From positions 16,475,019-16,539,018 of the forward strand of contig CM055111.1 in assembly GCA_029204225.1 (NCBI GenBank): a stretch of DNA of 64,000 nucleotides, written 5' to 3'. The translations under genes were made by a program, and so were the position numbers. The notes beneath the pieces are model-generated. The model was not told the origin of the DNA. It saw only the letters and a list, made by a program, of their open reading frames with translations, and made no database searches. Every line of letters starts with the position of its first letter. Within the stretch, counting starts at the first letter, position 1. Source of the stretch: Diphasiastrum complanatum (taxonomy: Eukaryota; Streptophyta; Lycopodiopsida; Lycopodiales; Lycopodiaceae). Shown piece after piece: positions 31,738 to 42,431 of this stretch.

Positions 31738-32226
31738 ATACCAACATGGTATAAGAGTGGTATAATCAATTCAAAGTACTATCAAAGGTCTTATATGTTC
31801 CTAAACTCTCTACAAATCTGTTATGAGTAAGTAGAATTACAGATTTAGGTCATAAGGTAGAATTCGAATTTGATCAATGCAAACGTATTGATAGGATTAA
31901 TAAGATCCTTGCACTTGGCAAGAGGCAAGGTTACTTATATAGATTGGCACACTGTTATTCTGAGTTTAGTCAAGCCTTGAAACCTCTGTTCTAGTCAATA
32001 AAGTATTATTATGGCATCATCACTTAGGACACTTGAATTATGCATCTGTTTTGAACATGTCCAAACAATCCATGGTTCTTGATCTCGACTATCCTTCTGG
32101 TAAGGTCGATCTCCCTGTCTATCATAGTTGCATCTTTGGAAAGCAGACTAGGATTCCTTTTAGGTCAAACCATAGGCATGTAGGAAAAGGTCTGTTAGAT
32201 GTTGTTCATATAGATATATGTGGACG
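31738..32226 (+). pseudogene. Copia pre-integrase fragment
   Basis: Duplicate of 14,873-15,360, in a better frame: NYASVLNMSKQSMVLDLDYP and FGKQTRIPFRSNHRHVGKGL (32,033-32,233). It breaks at about 32,226 and is joined to the sequence equivalent of 17,206, so 15,361-17,205 is absent from this copy. Confidence 0.7.
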
Positions 32227-32245
32227 TACATAAGAGATCCTATTA

Positions 32246-32870
32246 TCAAATGATAAGAATACTCACGTGCTCCTTCTTTTCGATTGTTCGGTGACATTGG
32301 TTTTTTGACAATTTGAGACCTGGTTCCATTAGTGAGAGAGCTAACTTGAAATGAACCATATTATATATGACTAACATATTGTAGATGTACCTTTGTTGAG
32401 TAATATCAATCAACCTTTGTTTTATGTCTCTTTGGATTTGAATACCAAGGCAGAAATGAGCTTCACCCAGATCGGTCCTGTCAAATTCGGAGGATAGCAT
32501 TGTCTTAGCTTTTATCAGATCGACATTGTTGTTGAAAAGCAATGCGTCGTCCACATACAAAGGGTTAATATGACTATGAAGAGAATCACTATTCAACATC
32601 TTGAGTGTGAAGAATTTTTTTCATAGATGTGACTTGGTAGTTACATCTCTCATATCATATAGTGAGTTCATGATGTCCCAAACTTCTTTCAAAGTTTTGG
32701 CTTCAGCTATGTGGCCAATCTGAGTATCTGATATATTGAGGATAATTAGTGCGAAAGCTTTACCATCATTCAATTTCCATTTTGAGCCTTTTGTATCATC
32801 TTCAGGCTTTACTTCTGTACCTATGACAACATCCCACAACTCATTGGCACTTACCAAGGTCTTCATTTTG
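32246..32870 (-). pseudogene. Copia gag-RT deletion derivative, duplicate
   Basis: Near-copy of 17,225-17,845 (minus), with SANELWDVVIGTEVKPED, LIILNISDTQIGHIAEAK, PLYVDDALLFNN and DLGEAHFCLGIQIQRD. It carries the same fusion of gag to RT. The gag N-terminus and LTR seen at 17.9-18.3 kb are missing; other sequence begins at about 32,870. Confidence 0.75.
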
Positions 32871-32952
32871 GGTTGGACTTACACACACAAGGTGCCAAAT
32901 CCCTCTCACTTATTAACTAGGGTTAGGGTTGCCTTGGGATCCGCAAACCCTC
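32870..32952 (+). repeat. 83-bp direct repeat, left copy
   Basis: Begins GGGTTGGACTTACACAC. It matches 33,724-33,805 with a handful of differences. The two copies flank the gypsy integrase scrap. Confidence 0.7.
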
Positions 32953-33139
32953 CAACAGTATCCCCCACCAAAATTGGTGGCGGTCCCACGACACCTGCAA
33001 TATGCAGTTACTGGGGACTTTTATTTGCTTCACGCCAAATCTTGATTAAATGGTACTGCACCTTCTCTATAAAGTCGAGGCGTGCAGTATTAAAATCCAA
33101 ATTGTTTGGCTGAAAACAACGGTGGGCTCCGGCAATCCA

Positions 33140-33593
33140 CTTTGAGGTTGTCTCGACTGGACAACCAAATCTGATTATGATATTTTCATATAGAAACTTG
33201 GCCGTAAATTTTGCATCACGGCTTTGGCTTCAACCCTTTTGGTCATATAATCAGTTGCTACAATAATGTATCGGGCCCAAGATCCTTGCGTGGCAGGATG
33301 AATAGGACCAACATAATCCAGTCCCCATTTTTCAAATAGTGCTTGCGATAAAACCGGATGCAAGGGTTCATAATTCTGTCGAGTAGGCCGTCGTGCTCGC
33401 TGACAAACATCACATGTCTGAATAAAATTTTATGTGTCCGTATGAAGCATAGGCCACCAACAACCTGATTGCAAAAGTTTGTGAACACTAATATCTGTAG
33501 AGAAGTGTCCTCCGCCCATTACATCATGTGAAAACATGATTAAATCTGGTACTTCATGCGGCAAAACACACCTTCGTAAAATATTATTTGAAA
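33140..33593 (-). pseudogene. Gypsy integrase fragment
   Basis: HHCC region and core start of the same gypsy family as 1.2-1.5 kb and 56 kb: FEKWGLDYVGPIHPATQGS and ATDYMTKRVEAKAV. Broken frames; abrupt ends at about 33,140 and 33,593. Confidence 0.75.
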
Positions 33594-33723
33594 TTCAAAT
33601 TTTTGGGGGAGTCCTTTTTATTCACTAACTTGACTATTAGGCCTTGCGACATTAAAAGTGTCGCAAAAAGGCCTAAAGTCCTTCTATTAACTTCTAAGTA
33701 ATCAAATAACTATGTGATCATCG

Positions 33724-33805
33724 GGTTGGACTTACACACGCAAGGTGTCAAATCCTTCTCACTAATTAACTAGGGTTAGAGTTTCCTTGGGATCCACAAA
33801 CCCTC
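33724..33805 (+). repeat. 83-bp direct repeat, right copy
   Basis: Second copy of 32,870-32,952. Immediately to its right copia gag sequence begins. Confidence 0.7.
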
Positions 33806-34585
33806 AAAAACAACATCAAGAACAATCGAATCTGCCGACAAAGAAGAAGCTGTTCTACAGATACTGCAAATGAACCAACCATGAGATCCAAGATTGTCGC
33901 ATTCTACAAGCCAAGAACAACAATGCGAAATCGAATTAGAATGCAAATGCATATACAAAAGCACCTCAATCTAGCAGCTACAAATCCGCTTCTTGAGAAG
34001 TGGATCACAATGCATTCATGAACCTTTTAGATCAAGCCCTCAACATGTTGCTAGAGGACTGTTAGATATTGTACATACAGATATGTGGCCCAATGCAGAA
34101 TGCTTCATTGAAGGATGCAGTATTTTATTACTTTTATTGATGAATTTTCTAGAAAGACAGTTGTATATTTTATCAAGAAGAAATCAGAGGCCTTCAACCT
34201 CTTCAAAACATTCAAGAAGCATGCAAAGAAAGAAACTTGTAAGAATATCATAGCCTTGAGGTCCGACAATGGTGGAGAGTACATATCTACTGAATTCAAG
34301 GAGTACTGCCTTAGCCAAGGCATCAAAGATTAGTCCATTACTCCCTATTTGCCTCAATCAAATGGGATAGTCGAGAGAATGAATCACACCCTAGTTGAGA
34401 CATCCAAATGCATGCTAGCTCACACATCATTACCGAAGAATTTATGGGCTGAAGTTGTCTCCACTACAACTTACATCCAAAATAGATGTTCGGCCCTCTC
34501 AAGCAAGACAACTTTTGAGGTTCAGACAGGACCTAAGCCTTCAGTGAAGAACCTACGAGTGTTCAGATGCATTGCATACACATAG
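33806..34585 (+). pseudogene. Copia zinc-knuckle remnant and integrase
   Basis: A degraded knuckle (YCK, stop, TNHEIQDCR) at about 33,850-33,905 jumps to integrase: HVARGLLDIVHTDMW, MQYFITFIDEFSRKTVVYFI, KKETCKNIIALRSDNGGEY, MPQSNGIVERMNHTLVE, NLWAEVVSTTTYIQNRCSAL. Catalytic D, D and E motifs are visible, but frames are broken by stops (34,333 and after 34,585) and frameshifts. The GAG-pre-integrase and protease are missing. This copy shows the normal integrase sequence that is interrupted by gag at 15.5 kb. Confidence 0.8.
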
Positions 34586-35612
34586 ATTCCAAAGGACACA
34601 AGCAAGAATTTTGAATTCCAGAGTCTCAAAACCATTCTAATTGGCTATACTTCCATTGACAACACTTACAAGTTGTACGACCCCGATACCCAACAAATTT
34701 TATTCAATGTCCTTATCGAGGATCAGTTCGTCGACTTGAAAGACAAGAGCAAAGTTCCATGCAAACCTTCGATAGCCCCTGCCTTCAACACGACAATTCG
34801 AGCCTTTGGTTCAAGCATGCTGACAATCGATCAACTATTCGACAATGAATCCAAAGAACAAATTGTTGTTACTCATCGACAACACAACCAAGGATTGGAT
34901 CATCCACCAATGCCATCTCGAAGAGGTTCGAATCGAGTGCACACACAACCCACAAGGTATATTCGTGAGTCTTCTTGTCTCTTAATTCAAAAACTGACTA
35001 TTGTCAATGAGACACTTAGCCAACCAGACTCCAATCTATGGAGAGAAGCGATGGATAGAGAGTATTCCTCTCTAATCAAAAACCAGACATGGTCATTGGT
35101 CGAACTACCTGTTGGCAACAATCTTATCGATTGCAAAGACGAGCAAAGTTCCATGTGAACCTTCGATAGCCCCTGCCTTCGACACGACAATTCGAGCCTC
35201 TGGTTCAAGCATGCTGACAATCGATCAACTATTCGACAATGAATCAAAAGAAGTTGTTGTTACTCATCGACAACACAATCAAGGATTGGATCATCCACCG
35301 ATGCCACCTCCAAGAAGATCGAATTGAGTGTGCACACAGCCCACAAGGTATATTTGTGAGTCTTCTTGTCTCTTAATTCAGAAATTGACTATTGTCAATG
35401 AGACACTTAGCCAACCAGACTCCGATCTATGGAGAGAAGCGATGGATAGAGAGTATTCCTCTCTAGTCAAAAACCAGACATGGTCATTCGTCGAACTACC
35501 TGTTGGCAACAATCTTATCGATTGCAAATGGGTCTTTAAGATCAAATACAATGCTAACAGGAGTATTGACTGAAGAAAGGCCTGACTAGTGGCACGAGGA
35601 TTTTCTTAGATC
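34586..35612 (+). pseudogene. Copia integrase-RT linker with tandem duplication
   Basis: The linker and RT start are present twice: 34,747-35,139 and 35,141-35,530 (offset 394 bp), each with FDNESKE, RQHNQGLDHPPMP and LWREAMDREYSSL. The first copy breaks at LIDCK and restarts at SKVPC; only the second continues into WVFKIKYNANRSID. The first copy is open for 161 codons (34,673-35,158). Confidence 0.8.
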
Positions 35613-36010
35613 TTGAACATCGACTACAATGAGACGTTCAGTCCGATGATCAAGCCTTTGCTGATCCGAACTCTCGTATTGTATGCTGCTGCAGCCGGCC
35701 TCGAACTACATCAACTCGATGTACAGACATCCTATCCGAATGGAGTTATTGAAGAAGACATGTACATGCTACAACCTAAGGGATCTGTTCTCGAAGGTAT
35801 GAAGAATCATGTCTGTAAACTCCATAAGGCACTTTACGGCATGAAATAATCAGCAAGAGCTTGGTTTCAAAGGATAAACACATTCCTCATCCAACATGTT
35901 TTTCAACTAAGCACTGTCGATTCTAATATTTATTTAAATTCAGTGCAACATTCCTTAATTATCATCACCATGCATGTCGAAGACACATTGCTTTTCAACA
36001 ATAAATAAGA
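35613..36010 (+). pseudogene. Copia reverse transcriptase remnant
   Basis: NIDYNETFSPMIKPLLIRTL, LELHQLDVQTSYPNG and VCKLHKALYGMK identify RT, followed by an in-frame stop. The catalytic position reads HVEDTLLFNN instead of YVDD. Homology ends at about 36,010, before RNase H. Confidence 0.8.
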
Positions 36011-37353
36011 AAAAAAAATCTTTTTATCATGTGGGCAAACATTGTTGGAGACATGAAGGGACGTAGTACTTGATAATGGGAAGTAGCCTACTCCTCTCTC
36101 TCTCTCTTCTCGTGCACGCAATAAGGAGGAGTGGGAGGAAGCAATCGGGGCCTTGTATGTGAGTACAATTCAGAGAAGGAAAAAATCAAAAAATTTGTTG
36201 CCATTTCAATGTCTACGATGTCACCTAGAGAGCTATAAATCTTAAAAAATCTTTCTAAGAAGCTAGGCTTTCTCATTATAATGAGAGGTGTCAACCCTTC
36301 TTTGGTTGAATAACCCATGCCCACTCTACATGAAATGACTGCTATAATCCACAGTTTCATAGCACGTAGTAAGTAATAGTACATAAGAAAAACATTATGG
36401 AATAGAATTTGTACTGATTCCGATCTTTGATTCATTCAACTTGACACACAAGGAGAGTAAAAGCATTCTATTTCATTGTTAGACCGACATCATACTGCAT
36501 GAGACCTCTCTACTCTTTTTTTTCTAATAACAATTCTTTGGCATGACAATTGTTGACTTTTCATTGTTTCCATCCTCGACTTTTGAAAATGCTGCAGCAC
36601 AACTTATGTTGTCTTCTCCTTCTTCCAAGGATCTCGTGTCATTCCAATACCATGACCTTGGTATTGATATATGATACAAAGAACCAAGTTGGTTGCTTAT
36701 CCCAACGCATGAATAGATCCCCATACATTTCCACAAGGTCAAAGATCAAAGGACAACAAGGAATTTCAACAAACTCAAGAACTGCTTCCTTTAGAATTGT
36801 AACAGAGGCTATATGCCAAATATTTGAGAATGTGAGATGTATTGGGACATTGCATACTACTTAAAAATATTATTAGACTATAGTTTATTAATGTGTGCAA
36901 ACACTATAGTAAAAAAGTCACCATAATGCACAAAGATTGTTTCATAGTCCAGAAACAAAAGAATCACTAAAATCAAATTCCATATTCTAACATCCCCACC
37001 TTTGGAGAGACTCCCTCAAGGACAAAGAAATATAATGCAAACCTCTTCGAAAAAAAAAAATCCAAGAAATTGATATAGGTGCTACCCCTATCCCATCACT
37101 TAATTTTGTATTGCTCTCTCATATTCTCTCCAATGAAAGTTAAGAATCAATATTTTCTCAACAGTCTTTTGAATATCTAAAGACCTAAACATTGGCAAAA
37201 TTATCTCATTAACTTTGAGTCATACAATGCTTGGGCTTTGATAATAGCCAACCATGAACATACATAAACTGAGGTGTCTTTCTTTGGTTAACGCAACAAA
37301 AATCAGTCACAAGAAAGAACTTTTGCAGGAATAAAATTTTTGATTGCCTTCTG
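36011..37353. other. No recognised gene
   Basis: Short frames only. The part nearest 37,354 may be the old 3' flank of the SIN3-like pseudogene. Confidence 0.4.
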
Positions 37354-40300
37354 TTACGTCTCGGTCAACTTACCCTCCAACCATACAAGGAACCGCTTAA
37401 CTCTATCTTGTTTAGTTATCGATCCTCTAGAACCACAAGTCATGGAAATGCTACGGGTTCCATTATTGACCTCAGGAGAATTAACCATCTTAGGCCACTT
37501 CCTTTTGTACAGAAGATCCTCAGTAGCAAGGACATATGAGACCTGCAGAGAATGTAGAGACATTCTATTTAGTAAAACAAAAACATTCAATACAATAGAG
37601 TACCTTTTTTTTTTTTAAACAAGAGTTTATCACCAGAAGCCTCACACTATCTTTCACCTGCATATACACGGGTGTCTAGTGTGATCGTACAAATTCAGTC
37701 TTAGAAAAAAAGGTAAACCTTGGAGGTCCTACAATCTGTCTTGCACTCCAAACCATTCACCACGTAAACATTTCTTGTTGCCTTCTTCAAAGCTTCACAT
37801 TCCTTGTCATCTGTGAATTTGCGTTTATTTCTGCGGATAAGTAAAGAGCTGATTAGTAACAAACAAAGGTGATTCATTCAATGTCTTAAAATTTATGAGA
37901 CACCAAGCAAAACTCTGAAGCTATCTTTCAGCAAAAACATGATGACGATCTTTCCTCTCTGGCACTGAGAACAAGTAATCGTTCAAGTAATTTTCCAAAG
38001 GCTCGTCAATAGTAGTTGCCGGAACCTCCAATTTCTCAGGTCCCTCCTCCATTAGCTGAACTGATAATTCACCGGGGCATATTTTCTGTTGACACATAAA
38101 TTCACATGTTCTCACATGTAACATGAGATAGACAGAAAGCAGAAACATTGTCATTAGAGAAAATATAGATATCACGTACATGCTCAAATCGAAAGACGCT
38201 CTCATCACGGAGGAGAACACATGCATTTGAATGGTAAACAATGTCAATAATCCCACAAGCTCCACGTGATTTCTCACGTGTGTATAGCAATAGAAGTTTA
38301 TTTGCCGTTTCATCAGCAGCAATCGTTTGAAGCTGCAAAATATTTTTTTTAAATTCCGCAAATATGGTCAGCTCAGTTAAACTTAGTGAACTGCTAAGCA
38401 GACACTTTCTTCAAAAGATCCCAAAAAAATATGAGTAGTTCTCGAACATGTTTCACAAGTTTGAAGATTAACTTGTCAAGAGTAACAAAATGTAGGACTG
38501 CGTCCCAATTATTGACCGACACTCATCCTCAAAACTTGTATTGACATCAGTTTCACCAAGGAAATTGTATAGAGCCGTCATGAATCTGGTTGCCGTTCAT
38601 AAATTTTGCAAATGAGAAATAAAAAACGCTTCTTACCAGACTAGAATAATCCATAAATGCTAATTCAATGCTTCACGACTAGTCGTAATCAAATATTGCC
38701 TTTCCTCTAAAAAGGTGTAGCATGATGAAAAAAGTACTAAGTTCCAGTATGTACTTCGTATAAAGATATGGAGTGGATACATCTTTAAATGTTTTCCACT
38801 TCTGCTCGGATGCCATAGAATTCGTTTTCCAGAAAAAATTCGTTCATATAAGGTCTGCACGTTGGGACTTGAAAAAGCAAAATGTCTTCAAATTTCAGTA
38901 CAAAGATAACACGTGTTCAGTATTCTAATCAAGAAGCAGGACTCAACTTCTTGTAACAACCAAATCAAGCCCTTGAAATGAAGTAAGCTTGCAACATTTT
39001 TTCACATTCATTTTAATTATCCTGATTTGTAATAGTAGGAGCCATAAGAACACAAAACCGAAATATCAAAATCAAGACTTGGGACGTCAGAAAAAAGCGG
39101 AAGCACAACATATTGCTACAATCTCTATGTCAATATTCTGACAGATTGCATAAGCCGCAAGATTACCTGATAAAGTTTGAAAAGAATGTAAAACCTGTCA
39201 TTCCCATAAAATATAACTCTGTTCTTCGAAGGTGGCCCAATATCGAAGGAAGTAGCATGGACGGCCAAAGGTTTACAAAGAACTAGAGAACGATCAAGAG
39301 ATGCCATTGAAAAGCCATCTCCTTCATCTTCAGCATCAGCCATCCCTTCTGCTTCACCTTCACTTTCCACCTTTCCTTCCTGCTCCTCATCCTCTTCATC
39401 CTCCTCTTCATGATCCTCATGCGAAGCATCATCATTGTCACCTGAGGCACTGCCTGAAACTTCTTCACCAGCCTCTGAAATATTCTCACTGTCTTCAGTA
39501 GATTTTTTCAAGCTCTCTTCAACTTCATCATCAGCCTCTGTATCATGATCACCGTGGGCACCACCATTTAACAGCCCTGTACAATACAATGTAAAATTTA
39601 CTCAGGCATTTTCTCAGAAAAATGACATAAGTACTGGCTGAAAATTTTCTAGTCCCCTAAACACATTACTCTTATACCAAACTTCGCATCATGTCTTTGT
39701 GGTTTAAATTTTGAAGGGAATAACATACAAATTTCAGAAAGAGCCTTTCAAGCTTTAAACACAATAATGGGGTATTGCATGCAAAGTGGAGTGTCTTTAA
39801 AACCAGGGAGAGAATGTCTTCAACGACATGTAAAAGCTTATTGGTTAAAAGACGTGCCACAGCTACATGTGAAAATTGGGTGTCGTTATTTTGCAAGCAG
39901 CAATTATTTCTAACAGCATTATGGGTATTTTGATCATCAGGCATAAGAAAAACTTCCCAACCATGCAAATAGAGAGCAAATCCTGCTTATCTTTACTCCA
40001 TAGTGACAAATTCCATCTCCAGACTCCCTTAACCTCTGCCACTAAAAATGTCTCAGAAAACTCTACCAGACTACCACTGATGGTTAAAGCTTGAAACACC
40101 AAATCATGTAACTGTGTTTGTGGCATACTAAGTCATAATTTATGTCAGCAAGTTTGTTATTTGGATCTGCGATAAAATCAGTCCCAAGAACATGTGATAC
40201 ATCAGATGCAAAGGCAGGGCTGGAGAACAGACATGCCTGTTGCATTGTATACAGTGCTGGACCTCATAGGGAGCACTCCTAGAAAAGTAGATCCTATAAA

Positions 40301-41334
40301 CCCAACCTCAACAGAAAAATAGAATAGAGGAAAAACTCATTTTCATATATTTAGCACAAAGCAAGTGGTTGCTAGATTTCACCATTCTTCTAGCCAAAAT
40401 GCAAACAGAGAATCGGTGCGGACCACATGTACTCCGAACTTTAGCCTTTCAACAATTTGATTACTAACAAAATACGCAGATATGCACATATTTTAATAAC
40501 CATCCCATTTATTGTTAAATCCACAATAGAGCCCAAACACAAAAAATGACGTTCAAAGTTTAACTCAAAAACTAAAACCTCCATCATGCATAGTACGAAA
40601 TACGTGCTACAACATCCCTACCCATATCATGATAGCCCAAGAGTATGCGTGCATGTCACATGCATCAAGAAACGTCCACATTAGCTTTTGTAAGTTTACG
40701 GAGTTTCTACCACATCTCTGGAAGTGAAGGGGCAACCTAGCCATAATGCAGGCTAGGATTGAAGAGAAAAGCCAATGCTGCTAGGTGAAGTGCAGCACTA
40801 AAGCTAGAAAGAATCAGCACAAACAAGATTACTGCAACTTAGGCAAAGATCTCAGACGAGAATTGTATGCTCACTAACATGACAGAAGCATATATCGATG
40901 TTAGATCCAGGATAGTATCCGAAAAAAAACTAAAACTAATGGAAACCTTTAACTACATGAAGTTCAACCACAAAGTCAATTAAGCCTCAAGTAATTTAGC
41001 ACTACTGGAAAATTCCTCCACAACCAAGCTAATGAAACCATGTGTACCAGTATACCCTCCCAAAAAACGTGCATACCTTTGGTGCTAAGACACTTTTTGT
41101 CCTGCTGCTTAAAGTAAAAACTTTGCTGATGGTCAAGAGATTTATGATAATTTGTTAAGTATGTTTCGGCCCAAATCTTGTTCATATCCACCCTCTCTTT
41201 CAGCCATTCCTCATGCTTTTGCTTTAGGCAAACATGTACAACAGGCAAGGTCACAGCAGGATTCTCCCGTAGCAAGTCAATCATACTTAATCCATCATCA
41301 CCATAGATCGTTTCAATGCACCTTAGATTGATTG
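37354..41334 (-). pseudogene. SIN3-like co-repressor pseudogene (3' part)
   Basis: SIN3 proteins scaffold histone deacetylase complexes in the nucleus. Minus-strand exons with joinable splice sites: 41,334-41,077 ([41 protein letters not shown]-interaction region); 39,576-39,167 (HGDHDTEADDEVEES, long acidic tract, RVIFYGNDRFYILFKLYQ); 38,854-38,755; 38,585-38,448 ([29 protein letters not shown]); 38,332-38,180 (LQTIAADETANKLLLLY); 38,085-37,925; 37,831-37,719 (VYVVNGLECKTDCRTSK); 37,542-37,354 (VSYVLATEDLLYKRK, stop). Breaks: single-base losses near 38,827 and 38,487 shift the frame, and the donor after 37,925 reads AT instead of GT. The PAH-domain half and the exons expected between 41,077 and 39,576 were not found. 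The order is that of the plant SIN3-like family. Confidence 0.8.
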
Positions 41335-42431
41335 CTGCAACAAAGATGCCATCAAAGGTAGAAAAATGCTTTCCAAGGATGCAAAACATTCGCAAACATT
41401 TTGATCGTCCATGAGGATGTATAAGAATGAACACCCTTTACTATGGATTGATGTACCTAGAGACCTTCTTGATAGCAATAAATAGAGTACATTATAGTGG
41501 TCAGCTGAAATACATATCCATATGCAAAGCATCACATACCTGACAGATATATGATTTATTAACAAGGTTAAAGCAAAGGAGAGTCCTACAAAACCTCAAG
41601 CATCTCGTAATATTCAAACAAATGAATTAGCAAATTTAGTTAATTTCAAAAGTGAATGGAGGCCAATGTATTGTGTTTGTGATAGAAAGAGCACATTTTT
41701 AAATATGACTCTCTTCAAATCCATTAGTTGTTGAGAGCTACAAATGAAGGAACATGAAGATGAAAACTATTGAAGTAGTGATACATTCAATACAATATGC
41801 ATGTCTTGAATATCTTATTGTTTTGTATATGAAACAAGAAACCTTTTGAGAGCTAAAATAAGTAAAATTAACAAAATCATTTATGCATATGGCTATTGGC
41901 TATTATGACAAATTGGATAGTACTTCACAATTTGAGTAATTAAATTATCAACAGATGCATTGATTAACATAGAATTTCTCACATTAGAGAAAATATGGGC
42001 CCAAAGAGGGCCCTATAAGAAATGCCATGTAGGAGAGAGAAAAATAAATTTAAAGTAATTATAATATCATTTTCTGACTTCTTTACGCATCTGCCCGCAC
42101 TACTTTCCATGTAAATGAATGCACCTTAGTTTAGTCACATCAAACTTCACTGGTGTTTAACCACAATTAAAATATAATTTTTCAAAATGCTAAAATATTC
42201 CCTCCCAATAGTTGGGAACACTCAAAAATTTGAATTAGGAGTGACATTTCTGAAAAGAAGCTACACCATCTCTATCTCCACCAGAGTCGTTAGCGCCATC
42301 TCCAGCTTTGTTATTGTCATTGTGTTGTTTGTTACTATACTACTGTACTGATGACAAAGCTTTATCATCTTCATGTGGATCTGTCCCCATAATATGCTCT
42401 GCTCAGGACGAGAAATTCAAAGCAACCCAAA
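41335..42431. other. No recognised gene
   Basis: Upstream SIN3 exons were looked for on the minus strand and not seen. At about 41,983-42,009 a stretch (GAAAATATGGGC) is shared with 29.7 kb, upstream of the paralogous unknown gene. Confidence 0.4.

Noticed and set aside
32915-32940. Telomere-like AGGGTTAGGG
   Set aside because: Only one and a half units, and not the usual plant TTTAGGG array.
39301-39501. Plus-strand His/Leu/Pro-rich frame
   Set aside because: It is the antisense shadow of the acidic exon of the SIN3-like pseudogene.
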